A stretch of DNA of 24,169 bases from NCBI GenBank assembly GCA_937915785.1, contig CALGGY010000071.1, positions 1 through 24,169 of the forward strand, read 5' to 3'. The position numbers were made by a program, and so were the translations under genes. Below the pieces are notes generated by a model. The model saw nothing but the letters and a program-made list of their open reading frames with translations. It was not told where the DNA came from and ran no database searches. Shown here in pieces: positions 16,331 through 23,844 of the stretch. Numbering within the stretch: the stretch's first letter is position 1; each line of letters opens with the position of its first letter. The DNA comes from an uncultured Bacteroidales bacterium. Lineage in GTDB: Bacteria; Bacteroidota; Bacteroidia; Bacteroidales; P3.

Positions 16331-18253
16331 CTATTGTTCGCTTTGGTTTGGGGTAGGGGAGGGGACGACGGTGATTTGCCCATGCTCTTTGAAATGTTCG
16401 TAAAGGGCGTTGTAGAAACGGTGGTGCGAGAGCGTTTCGCTGTTGCCGATAACGATGAGTTTCATGCGCGCGCGCGTCATCGCCACATTCATACGTCGCA
16501 GGTCGCCGAGGAACCCGATCAGTCCTTGGTCGTTGTCGCGTACCATGCTTAGCACTATCACGTCGCGTTCCTGACCCTGAAACCCATCGACGGTGTTTAC
16601 GCTTATTTGTCCGCGAAGACGGCGATAGAAGTGCTGCATTTTCAGAAGGCGCCGTATCATTCGTACCTGTGCGCGGTAAGGTGATATTATTCCGAAATCG
16701 ACGTTGTCGTCGGCAATGCGTTGGATGCCAATCATGTTTATATAGTCGCACAGAGTATGCACCACCAGTCGTGCCTCTTCGGCATTGAGCCGGCTGAGGC
16801 TTTTGTTCTGCCTTTCGGCGAAACCGCAGTTGCAGGTGTCTATCCACGTTAGCGGGGTGTCCATAAGGTGTACGGTGCGGTTGGCCACTTCGGGGGCGGC
16901 GATGAGTTTTCCGTTGTAGAACCATTGTGATGGAAAATCCATAATCAGTCGGTTCATGCGATATTGGATGTTTAGATGGGCTATGCTTGTGGGCTTGGTG
17001 CGAGCCACGTGTTGCATAAGAGTGGTGGAGAGACCACTGCGTGCGGCTTCTACACATTTCACCGTTGGCGGGAGCTGTTGAAAATCTCCGCAAAGCACTA
17101 CGCGGTCGGCGTGTAGGATGGGTGTCCAACAGGCCGGTTCCAGAGCTTGGGCAGCTTCGTCGATAAACACGGTGCCGAAATGCCGGTGCTCCATTATGTG
17201 GTATCCGCTGCCTATCAGCGTGCAGCTTACTACGCTTGCCTGCTCGAAAAGGTCGTTGTTGATTTTTATCTCAAGCTCTATCTGCCGTCGGCGCAGCTGT
17301 TGCAGATGTTTTTTCTGCTGTTGCGACTGTTTGCCGGCTGAGGTCTCGCGGATGGTGCGCCGTATGTTCCACAGCTCGATGTAGTCCGGGTGGTCGGCGT
17401 AGCGTTGCTCGTAGCTGCATGCCATCATTTCGTCGCTGATTTTCAGTGGGTTGCCTATGCGAAGCACGTTGAGGCCGCGTTTGTACAGCTGTTCGCTTAT
17501 CCAGTCGGTGGCGGCGTTGCTCGGAGCACATACGAGAACTTGATTTTCGCGCCGCAGCGTTTCGATAACGGCTTCGACAAGGGTGGTGGTTTTGCCGGTG
17601 CCAGGTGGTCCGTGCAATATGGCCACGTCCATTGCTGAAAGCACCTTGCAAACGGCACTGTTCTGACTGGCGTTGAGCCATGGAAGCGACACGGGAGGCA
17701 TGTGGCGGAAACTCGGCTGCAGGTTACCGATAAGGGTGTCGCGCAAGCGGATAAATTTTTCGTTAGTCGAACGCATGGCGGCAAGTAGCGACTTATGCAT
17801 CACCTGATAAGAGGTGTCGTCGACGGCGGTGCGGATGCCGAGAGGGAACCGCATGGCCTTGTCCTGCAACGAAGAGAGAACTTTGCGGGTGGGGATGGCT
17901 ATACGTAGGGTGCCTTCGCGGTAGCTGTCCACAAAACAGATGTGTGGCAGTTCCACAATGGCGGTGCGGTCGGGCGAGAGGTGGAAGAAAGAAACCGGCT
18001 GGCCGGGTTCGAAGGAATTTTCGAGCTCGTCGCCGTCGGTTTGGTAGGTGATGGTGACTATGAGGTCGTTGAGTGCGTTGTAGTCGGAGCCGGCAAGAGC
18101 GATGGGATATTTGATGTCGGGTTCGCACACCCGTCCGCTGATATTCTCGGCAGAGAGTGAGCGGCTGTAGGCCGAAAGCTCGTGGTTGTGCTCCATGGCG
18201 AGGAGTTCGTCGAGGGCACTGAGGTGCGAAATGCTTGAGGTTGTTGTTTCCAT
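16331..18253 (-). CDS. SF1B DNA/RNA helicase, IGHMBP2-like (AAA_11/AAA_12)
   Basis: A superfamily 1 helicase of the Upf1/IGHMBP2 group, predicted to unwind nucleic acid using ATP in the cytoplasm. From Met at 18253 (640 aa) the motifs are all present: Q-motif LNASQ about 193-197, Walker A GPPGTGKT 215-222, motif Ia APSNAATD 243-250, DEAAQA 365-370 (Walker B), GDFQQLPPT 389-397, QYRMN 430-434, VDGFQGQE 555-562 and MNVAMTRAR 588-596. A Gln/Arg/Lys-rich helical segment near 308-330 probably forms the 1B stalk. The frame extends 40 codons upstream to 18373. That part overlaps the promoter of the epimerase gene and looks like translated promoter DNA, so I choose the METTTSS start. It is a lone gene, convergent with the giant gene. 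Its precise substrate is unknown. Confidence 0.9.
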   Translation of the reverse strand: METTTSSISHLSALDELLAMEHNHELSAYSRSLSAENISGRVCEPDIKYPIALAGSDYNALNDLIVTITYQTDGDELENSFEPGQPVSFFHLSPDRTAIVELPHICFVDSYREGTLRIAIPTRKVLSSLQDKAMRFPLGIRTAVDDTSYQVMHKSLLAAMRSTNEKFIRLRDTLIGNLQPSFRHMPPVSLPWLNASQNSAVCKVLSAMDVAILHGPPGTGKTTTLVEAVIETLRRENQVLVCAPSNAATDWISEQLYKRGLNVLRIGNPLKISDEMMACSYEQRYADHPDYIELWNIRRTIRETSAGKQSQQQKKHLQQLRRRQIELEIKINNDLFEQASVVSCTLIGSGYHIMEHRHFGTVFIDEAAQALEPACWTPILHADRVVLCGDFQQLPPTVKCVEAARSGLSTTLMQHVARTKPTSIAHLNIQYRMNRLIMDFPSQWFYNGKLIAAPEVANRTVHLMDTPLTWIDTCNCGFAERQNKSLSRLNAEEARLVVHTLCDYINMIGIQRIADDNVDFGIISPYRAQVRMIRRLLKMQHFYRRLRGQISVNTVDGFQGQERDVIVLSMVRDNDQGLIGFLGDLRRMNVAMTRARMKLIVIGNSETLSHHRFYNALYEHFKEHGQITVVPSPTPNQSEQ

Positions 18254-18338
18254 TTTGTCATTTTCATAACGTGAAAGGACGCCGTTTATTGTTTGTGTGG
18301 GAGTGTGGGAAGTTTTGACGTCCTTTTTCAAAAAAATA

Positions 18339-18370
18339 TTTGTTTTTCTCGTGGAAAAAACGTATCTTTG
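18339..18370 (+). promoter_or_regulatory. Promoter of the methylmalonyl-CoA decarboxylase operon
   Basis: TTTG at 18339-18342, a 20-nt spacer, and TATCTTTG at 18363-18370 match the Bacteroidota -33/-7 consensus. The predicted transcript would begin near 18373, about 50 nt upstream of the epimerase ATG. I found no comparable box in the gaps between the following genes, so this is probably the operon's main promoter. Upstream lies an 8-bp inverted repeat, AAAGGACG (18274-18281) and CGTCCTTT (18319-18326), which could be an operator but is unproven. Confidence 0.8.
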
Positions 18371-18421
18371 CAATCTGTTTTCTTAAACAGACGTAATTAT
18401 AAATATTTAAATGTCAATATA

Positions 18422-18832
18422 ATGAACGCAACACATATAGAACACATCGGCATTGCCGTTCCCAACTTGGAAGAGGCAATACGCTATTGGGAAGACGTGA
18501 TGGGCCTTAAGTGCTACAAAACCGAAGTGGTTGAGGACCAGAAAGTAAAAACCGCTTTTCTGAAGATAGGCGAAGTAAAGATAGAGCTTCTTGAGGCCAC
18601 CTCGCCCGACAGCACCATAGCCAAATTTATCGAAAACAACGGTGGACGCGGCGGCATGCACCACATAGCTTTTGCCGTGGAGAACTCCAGCGAGGCCCTT
18701 GCAGAGGCCGAAAGCAAAGGTGTCCGCCTGATAGACAAGACTTCGCGCAAGGGCGCCGAGAGTCTTAACATCGGCTTTATGCACCCCAAATCAACACTTG
18801 GCGTACTCACCGAGTTCTGCTCCAAAGACTGA
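18422..18832 (+). CDS. mce: Methylmalonyl-CoA epimerase
   Basis: Interconverts (R)- and (S)-methylmalonyl-CoA, linking the B12-dependent mutase to the decarboxylase encoded next. The 136-aa product has the VOC (glyoxalase-like) two-motif fold. It opens with IEHIGIAVPNLEEAI (candidate metal ligand His8), followed by KIGEVKIELLE (Glu55 at the usual metal or acid position), GGMHHIAFAVE (His80/81) and the end GVLTEF (Glu131), plus the family motif FMHPKSTLGVL. The length is typical. The frame is open upstream to 18293, but that part spans the promoter, so the ATG at 18422 is chosen. It is the first gene of the operon, 79 nt before mmdA. Confidence 0.93.
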   Translation: MNATHIEHIGIAVPNLEEAIRYWEDVMGLKCYKTEVVEDQKVKTAFLKIGEVKIELLEATSPDSTIAKFIENNGGRGGMHHIAFAVENSSEALAEAESKGVRLIDKTSRKGAESLNIGFMHPKSTLGVLTEFCSKD

Positions 18833-18911
18833 ATTTTTTTGTCGGAAGGCTGCCCGCTAAGGACAGTCGGGAGGCAAACATTATAAACAAATAAAACAAA
18901 ATACATATAAA

Positions 18912-20471
18912 ATGGCAATTGAAGAAAAAGTAAAAGAACTCCTTGACAAGAGGGTAGAAGCCAAGATGGGCGGCGGCCAGCAGCGCATCGACAAGCAGCA
19001 CCAGCAGGGCAAACTCACCGCCCGCGAGCGTATCACCATGCTGCTCGACGAAGGCTCGTTTGAAGAATTCGACATGTTTGTTCAACACCGTTGTACCAAT
19101 TTCGACATGCAGAAACAGTCGTACATGGGCGACGGCGTGGTTACCGGCTACGGTACCATCGACGGACGTCTGGTGTACGTCTTTGCACAGGATTTCACGG
19201 TATTTGCCGGTTCGCTGAGCGAGACAGTGTCGCTGAAAATCTGCAAGATGATGGATCAAGCCATGAAGGTGGGCGCGCCCGTTATCGGCCTTAACGACTC
19301 TGGCGGAGCACGTATCCAAGAGGGATGCAACTCGTTGGCCGGCTATGCCGAGATTTTCGAGCGCAACATCCTTGCCTCTGGCGTTGTTCCTCAGATTTCC
19401 GCTATTTTCGGCCCCTGCGCAGGCGGCGCCGTGTATTCGCCGGCTCTCACCGACTTTATACTGATGTCCAAACAGAACAGTTACATGTTCCTTACCGGTC
19501 CTAAGGTGGTGAAAACCGTTACCGGCGAAGACGTGTCGGTGGAAGACCTCGGCGGAGCCATGGTACACACCACAAAATCGGGCGTGGCACACTACGTGGG
19601 CGATACCGAAGAAGACGTTATTGCCATGATACGCAAGCTCGTTGGCTACCTGCCTTCGAACAATTTCGAGGAACCCCCGTATGTTCCCACCAGCGACCCC
19701 ATCGACCGTTTGGAGGACAGCCTCAATTCCATTATTCCCGAAAACCCCAATGCCCCCTACGACGTTAAAGAGATAATCCACGGCATTGTTGACGATGGCG
19801 AGTTCCTTGAAATCCACGAGAGATATGCCCCCAACATCGTTGTTGGTTTTGCCCGTTTCGACGGAATGGCCGTTGGTATTGTGGCCAACCAGCCCTGCAA
19901 AATGGCCGGTGTGCTCGATATCAACGCTTCGCGCAAGGGCGCCCGTTTTGTGCGTTTCTGCGACGCGTTCAACATACCTCTGGTAACGTTGGTGGATGTT
20001 CCTGGATTCCTTCCCGGAACAGGTCAGGAATACGGCGGAGTTATTGTTCACGGTGCAAAACTGCTGTTTGCATATGGTGAGGCCACAGTGCCTAAAATCA
20101 CCGTTACCCTGCGTAAATCGTACGGCGGAGCTCATATAGTGATGAGTTGCAAACAGTTGCGTGGCGACATCAACTACTCGTGGCCCATGGCCCAGATAGC
20201 AGTGATGGGTGCCGAAGGAGCTACCGAAGTGCTCTACGGCCGTCAGCTGAAAGAGATAACCGACCCCGAAGAAAAAGCAAAATTCATCGAAACCAAAGTT
20301 AAGGAATACAACTACCAGTTTGCAAATCCTTACAACGCAGCAAAATACGGATATATCGACGATGTTATCGAGCCGCGCAACACCCGTTTCCGCGTTATCC
20401 GCGCCCTGCGTTCGGTTATCACCAAAAAAGAGGCCAACCCGCCCAAAAAACACTCCAACATTCCACTGTAA
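18912..20471 (+). CDS. mmdA: Methylmalonyl-CoA decarboxylase alpha subunit (carboxyltransferase)
   Basis: Transfers the carboxyl group of methylmalonyl-CoA to biotin on MmdC, releasing propionyl-CoA. The 519-aa product has the two crotonase-like halves of the biotin carboxyltransferase family. The first half carries SGGARIQEG (130-138) and the oxyanion-hole loop GPCAGGAVYSPALTDF (167-182). The second carries VDVPGFLPGTGQEYGG (about 361-376) and KSYGGAHIVM (402-411). Sequence alone cannot separate it from the beta subunit of propionyl-CoA carboxylase. The neighbouring biotin carrier and sodium-pump beta subunit, and the lack of a biotin carboxylase gene here, favour the decarboxylase. It is cytoplasmic and bound to the membrane complex. 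Confidence 0.93.
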   Translation: MAIEEKVKELLDKRVEAKMGGGQQRIDKQHQQGKLTARERITMLLDEGSFEEFDMFVQHRCTNFDMQKQSYMGDGVVTGYGTIDGRLVYVFAQDFTVFAGSLSETVSLKICKMMDQAMKVGAPVIGLNDSGGARIQEGCNSLAGYAEIFERNILASGVVPQISAIFGPCAGGAVYSPALTDFILMSKQNSYMFLTGPKVVKTVTGEDVSVEDLGGAMVHTTKSGVAHYVGDTEEDVIAMIRKLVGYLPSNNFEEPPYVPTSDPIDRLEDSLNSIIPENPNAPYDVKEIIHGIVDDGEFLEIHERYAPNIVVGFARFDGMAVGIVANQPCKMAGVLDINASRKGARFVRFCDAFNIPLVTLVDVPGFLPGTGQEYGGVIVHGAKLLFAYGEATVPKITVTLRKSYGGAHIVMSCKQLRGDINYSWPMAQIAVMGAEGATEVLYGRQLKEITDPEEKAKFIETKVKEYNYQFANPYNAAKYGYIDDVIEPRNTRFRVIRALRSVITKKEANPPKKHSNIPL

Positions 20472-20510
20472 TTAGTTAGTAATTAAGAGTTAGTAATTAG
20501 TAATTTATAA
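20472..20510. repeat. Short AT-rich tandem repeat between mmdA and the Cys-rich gene
   Basis: The 11-mer GTTAGTAATTA occurs at 20475-20485 and 20489-20499, and its core TTAGTAATT occurs a third time at 20497-20505. The whole 82-nt gap is AT-rich and has no recognisable promoter box or terminator, so read-through within the operon is expected. The repeat is probably slipped-strand or dispersed AT repeat DNA. Confidence 0.5.
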
Positions 20511-20553
20511 TTGACAATTCATTAAATATTAAACATTTAAAAATAATAAAGAT

Positions 20554-21006
20554 ATGAAACTGAATAAAATAATATTTTCCGGATTAGTAAGCGCTTTTGC
20601 TTTAGTAATGACTGTTAGCTGTGGCAACAACAACACCGCCACCGAAGAACCCGCAGCCAAATGCTGCGACAGCGAGGAATGCACCTGTGTGGAAGGCTGC
20701 ACTCCCGAACAGTGCACCTGCCCCGAATGCACCTGCGAATGTGGCGTTTGCTCCAACTGCAAAGCCAAAGCCGATGAGGCTGTGAAATGCGAATGCAAGG
20801 ACAGCGTGTGCGCCGCCGCCAACTGCGCCAACTGCGTTGAAGGTTGCGAAGGCTGTGTCCCCAACTGCAAAGAGGCTTGCGCAAAAAAATGCTGCAAAGA
20901 GGGTGACAAACCCTGCTGTAAAGAAGGTGAAAAAGGCGACAAACCTTGTTGCAAAGAAGGTGAGAAGAAACCTTGCTGTAAAGAAGGCGAAAGAGCCGCT
21001 AAATAA
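20554..21006 (+). CDS. Cysteine-rich lipoprotein with CCKEG repeats
   Basis: A 150-aa protein with a lipoprotein signal: basic start MKLNK, hydrophobic core, and lipobox-like MTVSC with the lipidated Cys at 23. The mature part holds 29 further cysteines, many as CxC, CxxC and CC pairs (ECTC, CTCPECTCECG, CSNC, CANC). It ends in four CCKEG(D/E) repeats. Lys and Glu dominate the rest, and there is almost no hydrophobic core. The pattern resembles metallothioneins, so metal (Zn, Cu, Cd) or sulfur-redox binding is inferred; no family was recognised. It sits inside the decarboxylase operon, 82 nt after mmdA and 35 nt before the OadG-like gene. It may be anchored in the inner or outer membrane. Confidence 0.8.
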   Translation: MKLNKIIFSGLVSAFALVMTVSCGNNNTATEEPAAKCCDSEECTCVEGCTPEQCTCPECTCECGVCSNCKAKADEAVKCECKDSVCAAANCANCVEGCEGCVPNCKEACAKKCCKEGDKPCCKEGEKGDKPCCKEGEKKPCCKEGERAAK

Positions 21007-21041
21007 GAGCTAACCGAAAAAATATTCGTAAAACTACTACG

Positions 21042-22097
21042 ATGAACAAGTTAAAAAAAGTTTTATTTATAGGATTGCTTGCCACCTTTGCCGCAACCGT
21101 CGGATATGCGCAGCAAGACCATCATCATCACCATGATGGACAGGCACCTGCTCCTGCGCAAGCTAAGCAGCCCGACGGCACCGACGGCCATTGCATGGGT
21201 GTGCCCCAACCAGGCATGAAACCCGACGCAAAGGCATCGATGCAGCCGCAGAAAGTGGCCCACTACTTCGACGGCGGCAGAGATATTTTTGCCGTGGTGA
21301 ACGATGTGGACAACAGCATTGACATCATTGTGGACGCCAACGGCACACCCAAACGCATGGTAAGCGACACGGTGGATATTGTGGCCGGTGTTCATGAACT
21401 CACAAAAATATACCGTCCCCAGTCGGTGGAGATAATCGACGGCAGGATAGTTTATCTGGCCGCCAACAGCGACAGCTCCATTATCCGTGCGATGTTTTTC
21501 ACCCCTTGCGGAAAACTGAAACATCTTAACGAGGTGCGTTTTCCTGGTATCTGCAACGCCTTTGAGACAGATCATGGCAAGCTGCGTGTAACAGGTCAAA
21601 ACCCGTTAGGCTACACCGTTGCCGTGTTCGACGTGCGCGATGGTATTGAGAACCTTGTTGTTGACTCCAATGTTGTAAAAGCCAATGTGTTGAACTACCG
21701 CAAGCCCAAAAAAGCCGAGGTGATAGCCAGCAAAGACCCCATAGGTGTGGGTCTTACCGTGGCAGCCGTATCGGTTGTGTTTTTGGTGTTGCTGTCGTTG
21801 GCAATAATTTTCACACAGTATGGCCGTTTCCTCTCCTATCTGCAGAAACGCCGTGCCGCCAAAGCTGCCATGGCACAGGGTGGCGACGTTAGCAAGGCTG
21901 TGGAAAATGTGGATCATTCCGGTGAAATCGACGCCGTTATCGCTGCAGCCGTTTATCTGTACAACGAAGAGCTGCACGACGAAGAGAATACAGTGATAAC
22001 AATCAAGTCGGTGGAACGCCCGTGGACCCCGTGGAATGCCAAGTTCTACAACATGAACCAGAACAATTTCAACAACATACGACACAGAAGGCATTAG
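21042..22097 (+). CDS. OadG-like membrane subunit of methylmalonyl-CoA decarboxylase, with large periplasmic domain
   Basis: Predicted to hold the pump complex together, as OadG (gamma) or MmdD (delta) does. Only its central part looks like OadG: a single membrane span GVGLTVAAVSVVFLVLLSLA (about 235-259), a basic KRRAAKAA stretch, and a cytoplasmic tail with IDAVIAAAVYLYNEE and ERPWTPWNAKFYNM. Classical subunits have about 80-100 residues; this one has 351. The extra part is a cleavable signal peptide (end near GYAQ, residue 24), a His-rich segment DHHHHHDGQ (27-34), a Pro/Ala linker, and a beta-rich periplasmic domain (about 70-215) that I do not recognise. The tail ends in RHRRH. Its position between mmdA and mmdC supports the subunit role. 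The domain's function is unknown. Confidence 0.8.
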   Translation: MNKLKKVLFIGLLATFAATVGYAQQDHHHHHDGQAPAPAQAKQPDGTDGHCMGVPQPGMKPDAKASMQPQKVAHYFDGGRDIFAVVNDVDNSIDIIVDANGTPKRMVSDTVDIVAGVHELTKIYRPQSVEIIDGRIVYLAANSDSSIIRAMFFTPCGKLKHLNEVRFPGICNAFETDHGKLRVTGQNPLGYTVAVFDVRDGIENLVVDSNVVKANVLNYRKPKKAEVIASKDPIGVGLTVAAVSVVFLVLLSLAIIFTQYGRFLSYLQKRRAAKAAMAQGGDVSKAVENVDHSGEIDAVIAAAVYLYNEELHDEENTVITIKSVERPWTPWNAKFYNMNQNNFNNIRHRRH

Positions 22098-22123
22098 TTT
22101 AATTTTTTAAAATAAGCAATTAG

Positions 22124-22546
22124 ATGAAAAATTATAAATTAGCAATAAACGGCACCCACTACGACGTTGAGATCAACGAAGTGGAGGGTCAGGAGATATC
22201 GTTGTCGGTAAACGGCACCCCGTATAAAGTAACTGTAGATAAAGAACTTCGCAAGACAGCCCCCAAGCCCCGTCCGGCCGCTACCGTGTCAAAACCCGTA
22301 GCAGCCGCACCCGCAAGCACTTCGGGCAAGAGCTACTCCATCACCTCGCCGCTGCCAGGCACCATACTCAAGGTGAATGTGAAAGTTGGCGACAAGGTAA
22401 CCCAAGGCCAGAGCGTGCTTATGCTCGAAGCCATGAAGATGGAAAACAGCATAGAATCGGACTACACCGGCACCGTAACCGCTGTGAAAGTGGCTCAGGG
22501 CGACTCGGTTATGGAAGGCGATGTTTTAGTAACGATAGGAGAATAA
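22124..22546 (+). CDS. mmdC: Biotin carboxyl carrier subunit of methylmalonyl-CoA decarboxylase
   Basis: Carries CO2 on biotin from the MmdA active site to the MmdB pump. The 140-aa product has an N-terminal segment (1-45) with repeated NGTxY strands, an Ala/Pro-rich flexible linker (about 46-68), and a C-terminal biotinyl/lipoyl domain (70-140). The biotinylation motif is EAMKMEN, with the acceptor Lys105. The conserved PLPGTI and GDxVxxGQ turns are present. It is cytoplasmic. It lies 26 nt after the OadG-like gene and 6 nt before mmdB, consistent with one transcript. Confidence 0.94.
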   Translation: MKNYKLAINGTHYDVEINEVEGQEISLSVNGTPYKVTVDKELRKTAPKPRPAATVSKPVAAAPASTSGKSYSITSPLPGTILKVNVKVGDKVTQGQSVLMLEAMKMENSIESDYTGTVTAVKVAQGDSVMEGDVLVTIGE

Positions 22547-22552
22547 AAGGAT

Positions 22553-23728
22553 ATGGTTACTTTAGCTGAGAGTACAGGCGGCTTTATGGATTTTATGCAG
22601 ACCCAGATGATGCAGTTCCTGCATTATACTGCGTTTGCTAATTTCGAGATAGGCCACCTTGTTATGATTCTGATAGGCTTGGTGTTTATCACCCTTGCCA
22701 TCACCAAAGAGTTTGAACCACTGTTGCTTATACCAATTGGCTTTGGCATGATAATAGGCAACATACCTTTCTTCCCCGGCCTGAAAACCGGTATTTACGA
22801 AACCGGCAGTGTGCTGAACATATTGTACCACGGCGTGCAGAACGGCTGGTACCCGCCGCTGATATTCCTTGGCATAGGCGCCATGACGGATTTCTCGGCA
22901 CTTTTGTCCAACCCCAAACTGATGCTTATCGGTGCAGCCGCACAGGTGGGTATCTTTGCCGCCTACATGGCCGCTCTGGGATTGGGATTCACTCCCGCCG
23001 AAGCCGGCGCAATAGGCATTATCGGTGGTGCCGACGGTCCCACAGCCATATTTATCTCGTCGCAGCTGGCTCCCGACCTCATGGGTGCCATAGCGGTGTC
23101 GGCGTACTCGTATATGGCCTTGGTGCCTGTTATACAGCCGCCAATCATGCGACTGCTCACCACCAAGAAAGAGCGCGTTATCCGTATGAAACCGCCACGT
23201 CAGGTGTCGAAACTGGAGAAAATCACCTTCCCGATATTGGGAGTGCTGTTCACTTGTTTTGTGGTGCCTACCGGTCTGCCTCTGTTGGGTATGCTTTTCT
23301 TCGGCAACCTGCTGAAAGAGAGTGGTGTAACCAAACGTCTGGCCAACACGGCCTCTGGTCCCATTGTGGATATTGCCACCATACTGATAGGTATAACTGT
23401 GGGAGCCTCCACACAGGCCACCAAGTTCCTCACCCCCAAATCGATACTGATTTTTGGCTTGGGAGCAGCGTCGTTCATAGTGGCCACCACTTTCGGTGTG
23501 CTGTTCGTTAAATTCATGAACCTGTTCCTGAAAGGCAACAACAAAATCAACCCGCTTATCGGCAACTCCGGCGTTAGCGCCGTGCCCGACAGTGCGCGTG
23601 TGTCGAACAACGTGGGCTTGGAATACGACAAAACCAACTACCTGTTGCAGCACGCCATGGGTCCCAACGTTGCAGGCGTTGTGGGTTCGGCAGTGGCAGC
23701 AGGTATATTGCTGAGTTTTTTGAAATAG
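22553..23728 (+). CDS. mmdB: Methylmalonyl-CoA decarboxylase beta subunit (Na+ pump)
   Basis: An integral membrane subunit that decarboxylates carboxybiotin and exports Na+. The 391-aa product is mostly hydrophobic, with about nine or more spans. It has the catalytic motif GGADGPTAIF (Asp161, equivalent to the essential Asp of OadB) and the second motif NPLIGNSGVSAVPDSARVS (about 333-351), whose Asn/Ser residues take part in Na+ binding in OadB. The end HAMGPNVAGVVGSAVAAG is family-typical. The start at 22553 follows AAAGGAT, a better ribosome site than most genes here. A downstream Met (codon 12) is also possible. It is the last gene of the operon. Confidence 0.94.
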   Translation: MVTLAESTGGFMDFMQTQMMQFLHYTAFANFEIGHLVMILIGLVFITLAITKEFEPLLLIPIGFGMIIGNIPFFPGLKTGIYETGSVLNILYHGVQNGWYPPLIFLGIGAMTDFSALLSNPKLMLIGAAAQVGIFAAYMAALGLGFTPAEAGAIGIIGGADGPTAIFISSQLAPDLMGAIAVSAYSYMALVPVIQPPIMRLLTTKKERVIRMKPPRQVSKLEKITFPILGVLFTCFVVPTGLPLLGMLFFGNLLKESGVTKRLANTASGPIVDIATILIGITVGASTQATKFLTPKSILIFGLGAASFIVATTFGVLFVKFMNLFLKGNNKINPLIGNSGVSAVPDSARVSNNVGLEYDKTNYLLQHAMGPNVAGVVGSAVAAGILLSFLK

Positions 23729-23748
23729 AAACGGAATTATGTCATATT

Positions 23749-23781
23749 AAAGGTCGCACCTGTAAAGTGCGGCCTTTTTTT
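23749..23781 (+). terminator. Terminator of the decarboxylase operon
   Basis: The stem AAAGGTCGCAC (23749-23759) pairs with GTGCGGCCTTT (23767-23777) with one G-T wobble and a 7-nt loop, followed directly by a T run to 23781. It lies 20 nt after the mmdB stop codon and marks the end of the transcription unit. Confidence 0.88.
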
Positions 23782-23823
23782 GTGGTGGCATTTATGAGTG
23801 ATGCGAAGTATCATTTTTTTTCG

Positions 23824-23831
23824 TATCTTTG
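23824..23831 (+). promoter_or_regulatory. Bacteroidota -7 promoter element of the last gene
   Basis: TATCTTTG fits TAnnTTTG exactly. No TTTG is seen at the -33 distance, where the sequence is near GAGTGATGCG, so the promoter may be weak or activator-dependent. The predicted start of transcription is only about 10 nt upstream of the ATG at 23845. Confidence 0.55.
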
Positions 23832-23844
23832 CAAAAAAATACTA

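Noticed and set aside
18254..18373. 40-codon N-terminal extension of the helicase
   Set aside because: It overlaps the epimerase promoter on the other strand and adds no known domain; the Met at 18253 is the more natural start.
18293..18421. 43-codon N-terminal extension of the epimerase
   Set aside because: It reads through the promoter boxes at 18339-18370; the epimerase fold starts right after the ATG at 18422.
18807..20453. 548-codon antisense frame opposite mmdA
   Set aside because: The plus strand encodes a full-length, motif-complete MmdA; the antisense product has no family features.
18912..20471. Propionyl-CoA carboxylase beta subunit as the main call
   Set aside because: The family is shared, but the operon has the sodium-pump beta subunit and an OadG-like subunit and no biotin carboxylase gene, so decarboxylase is the better call.
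22562..23653. 363-codon antisense frame opposite mmdB
   Set aside because: The plus strand encodes a complete OadB-type pump subunit with its catalytic motifs.
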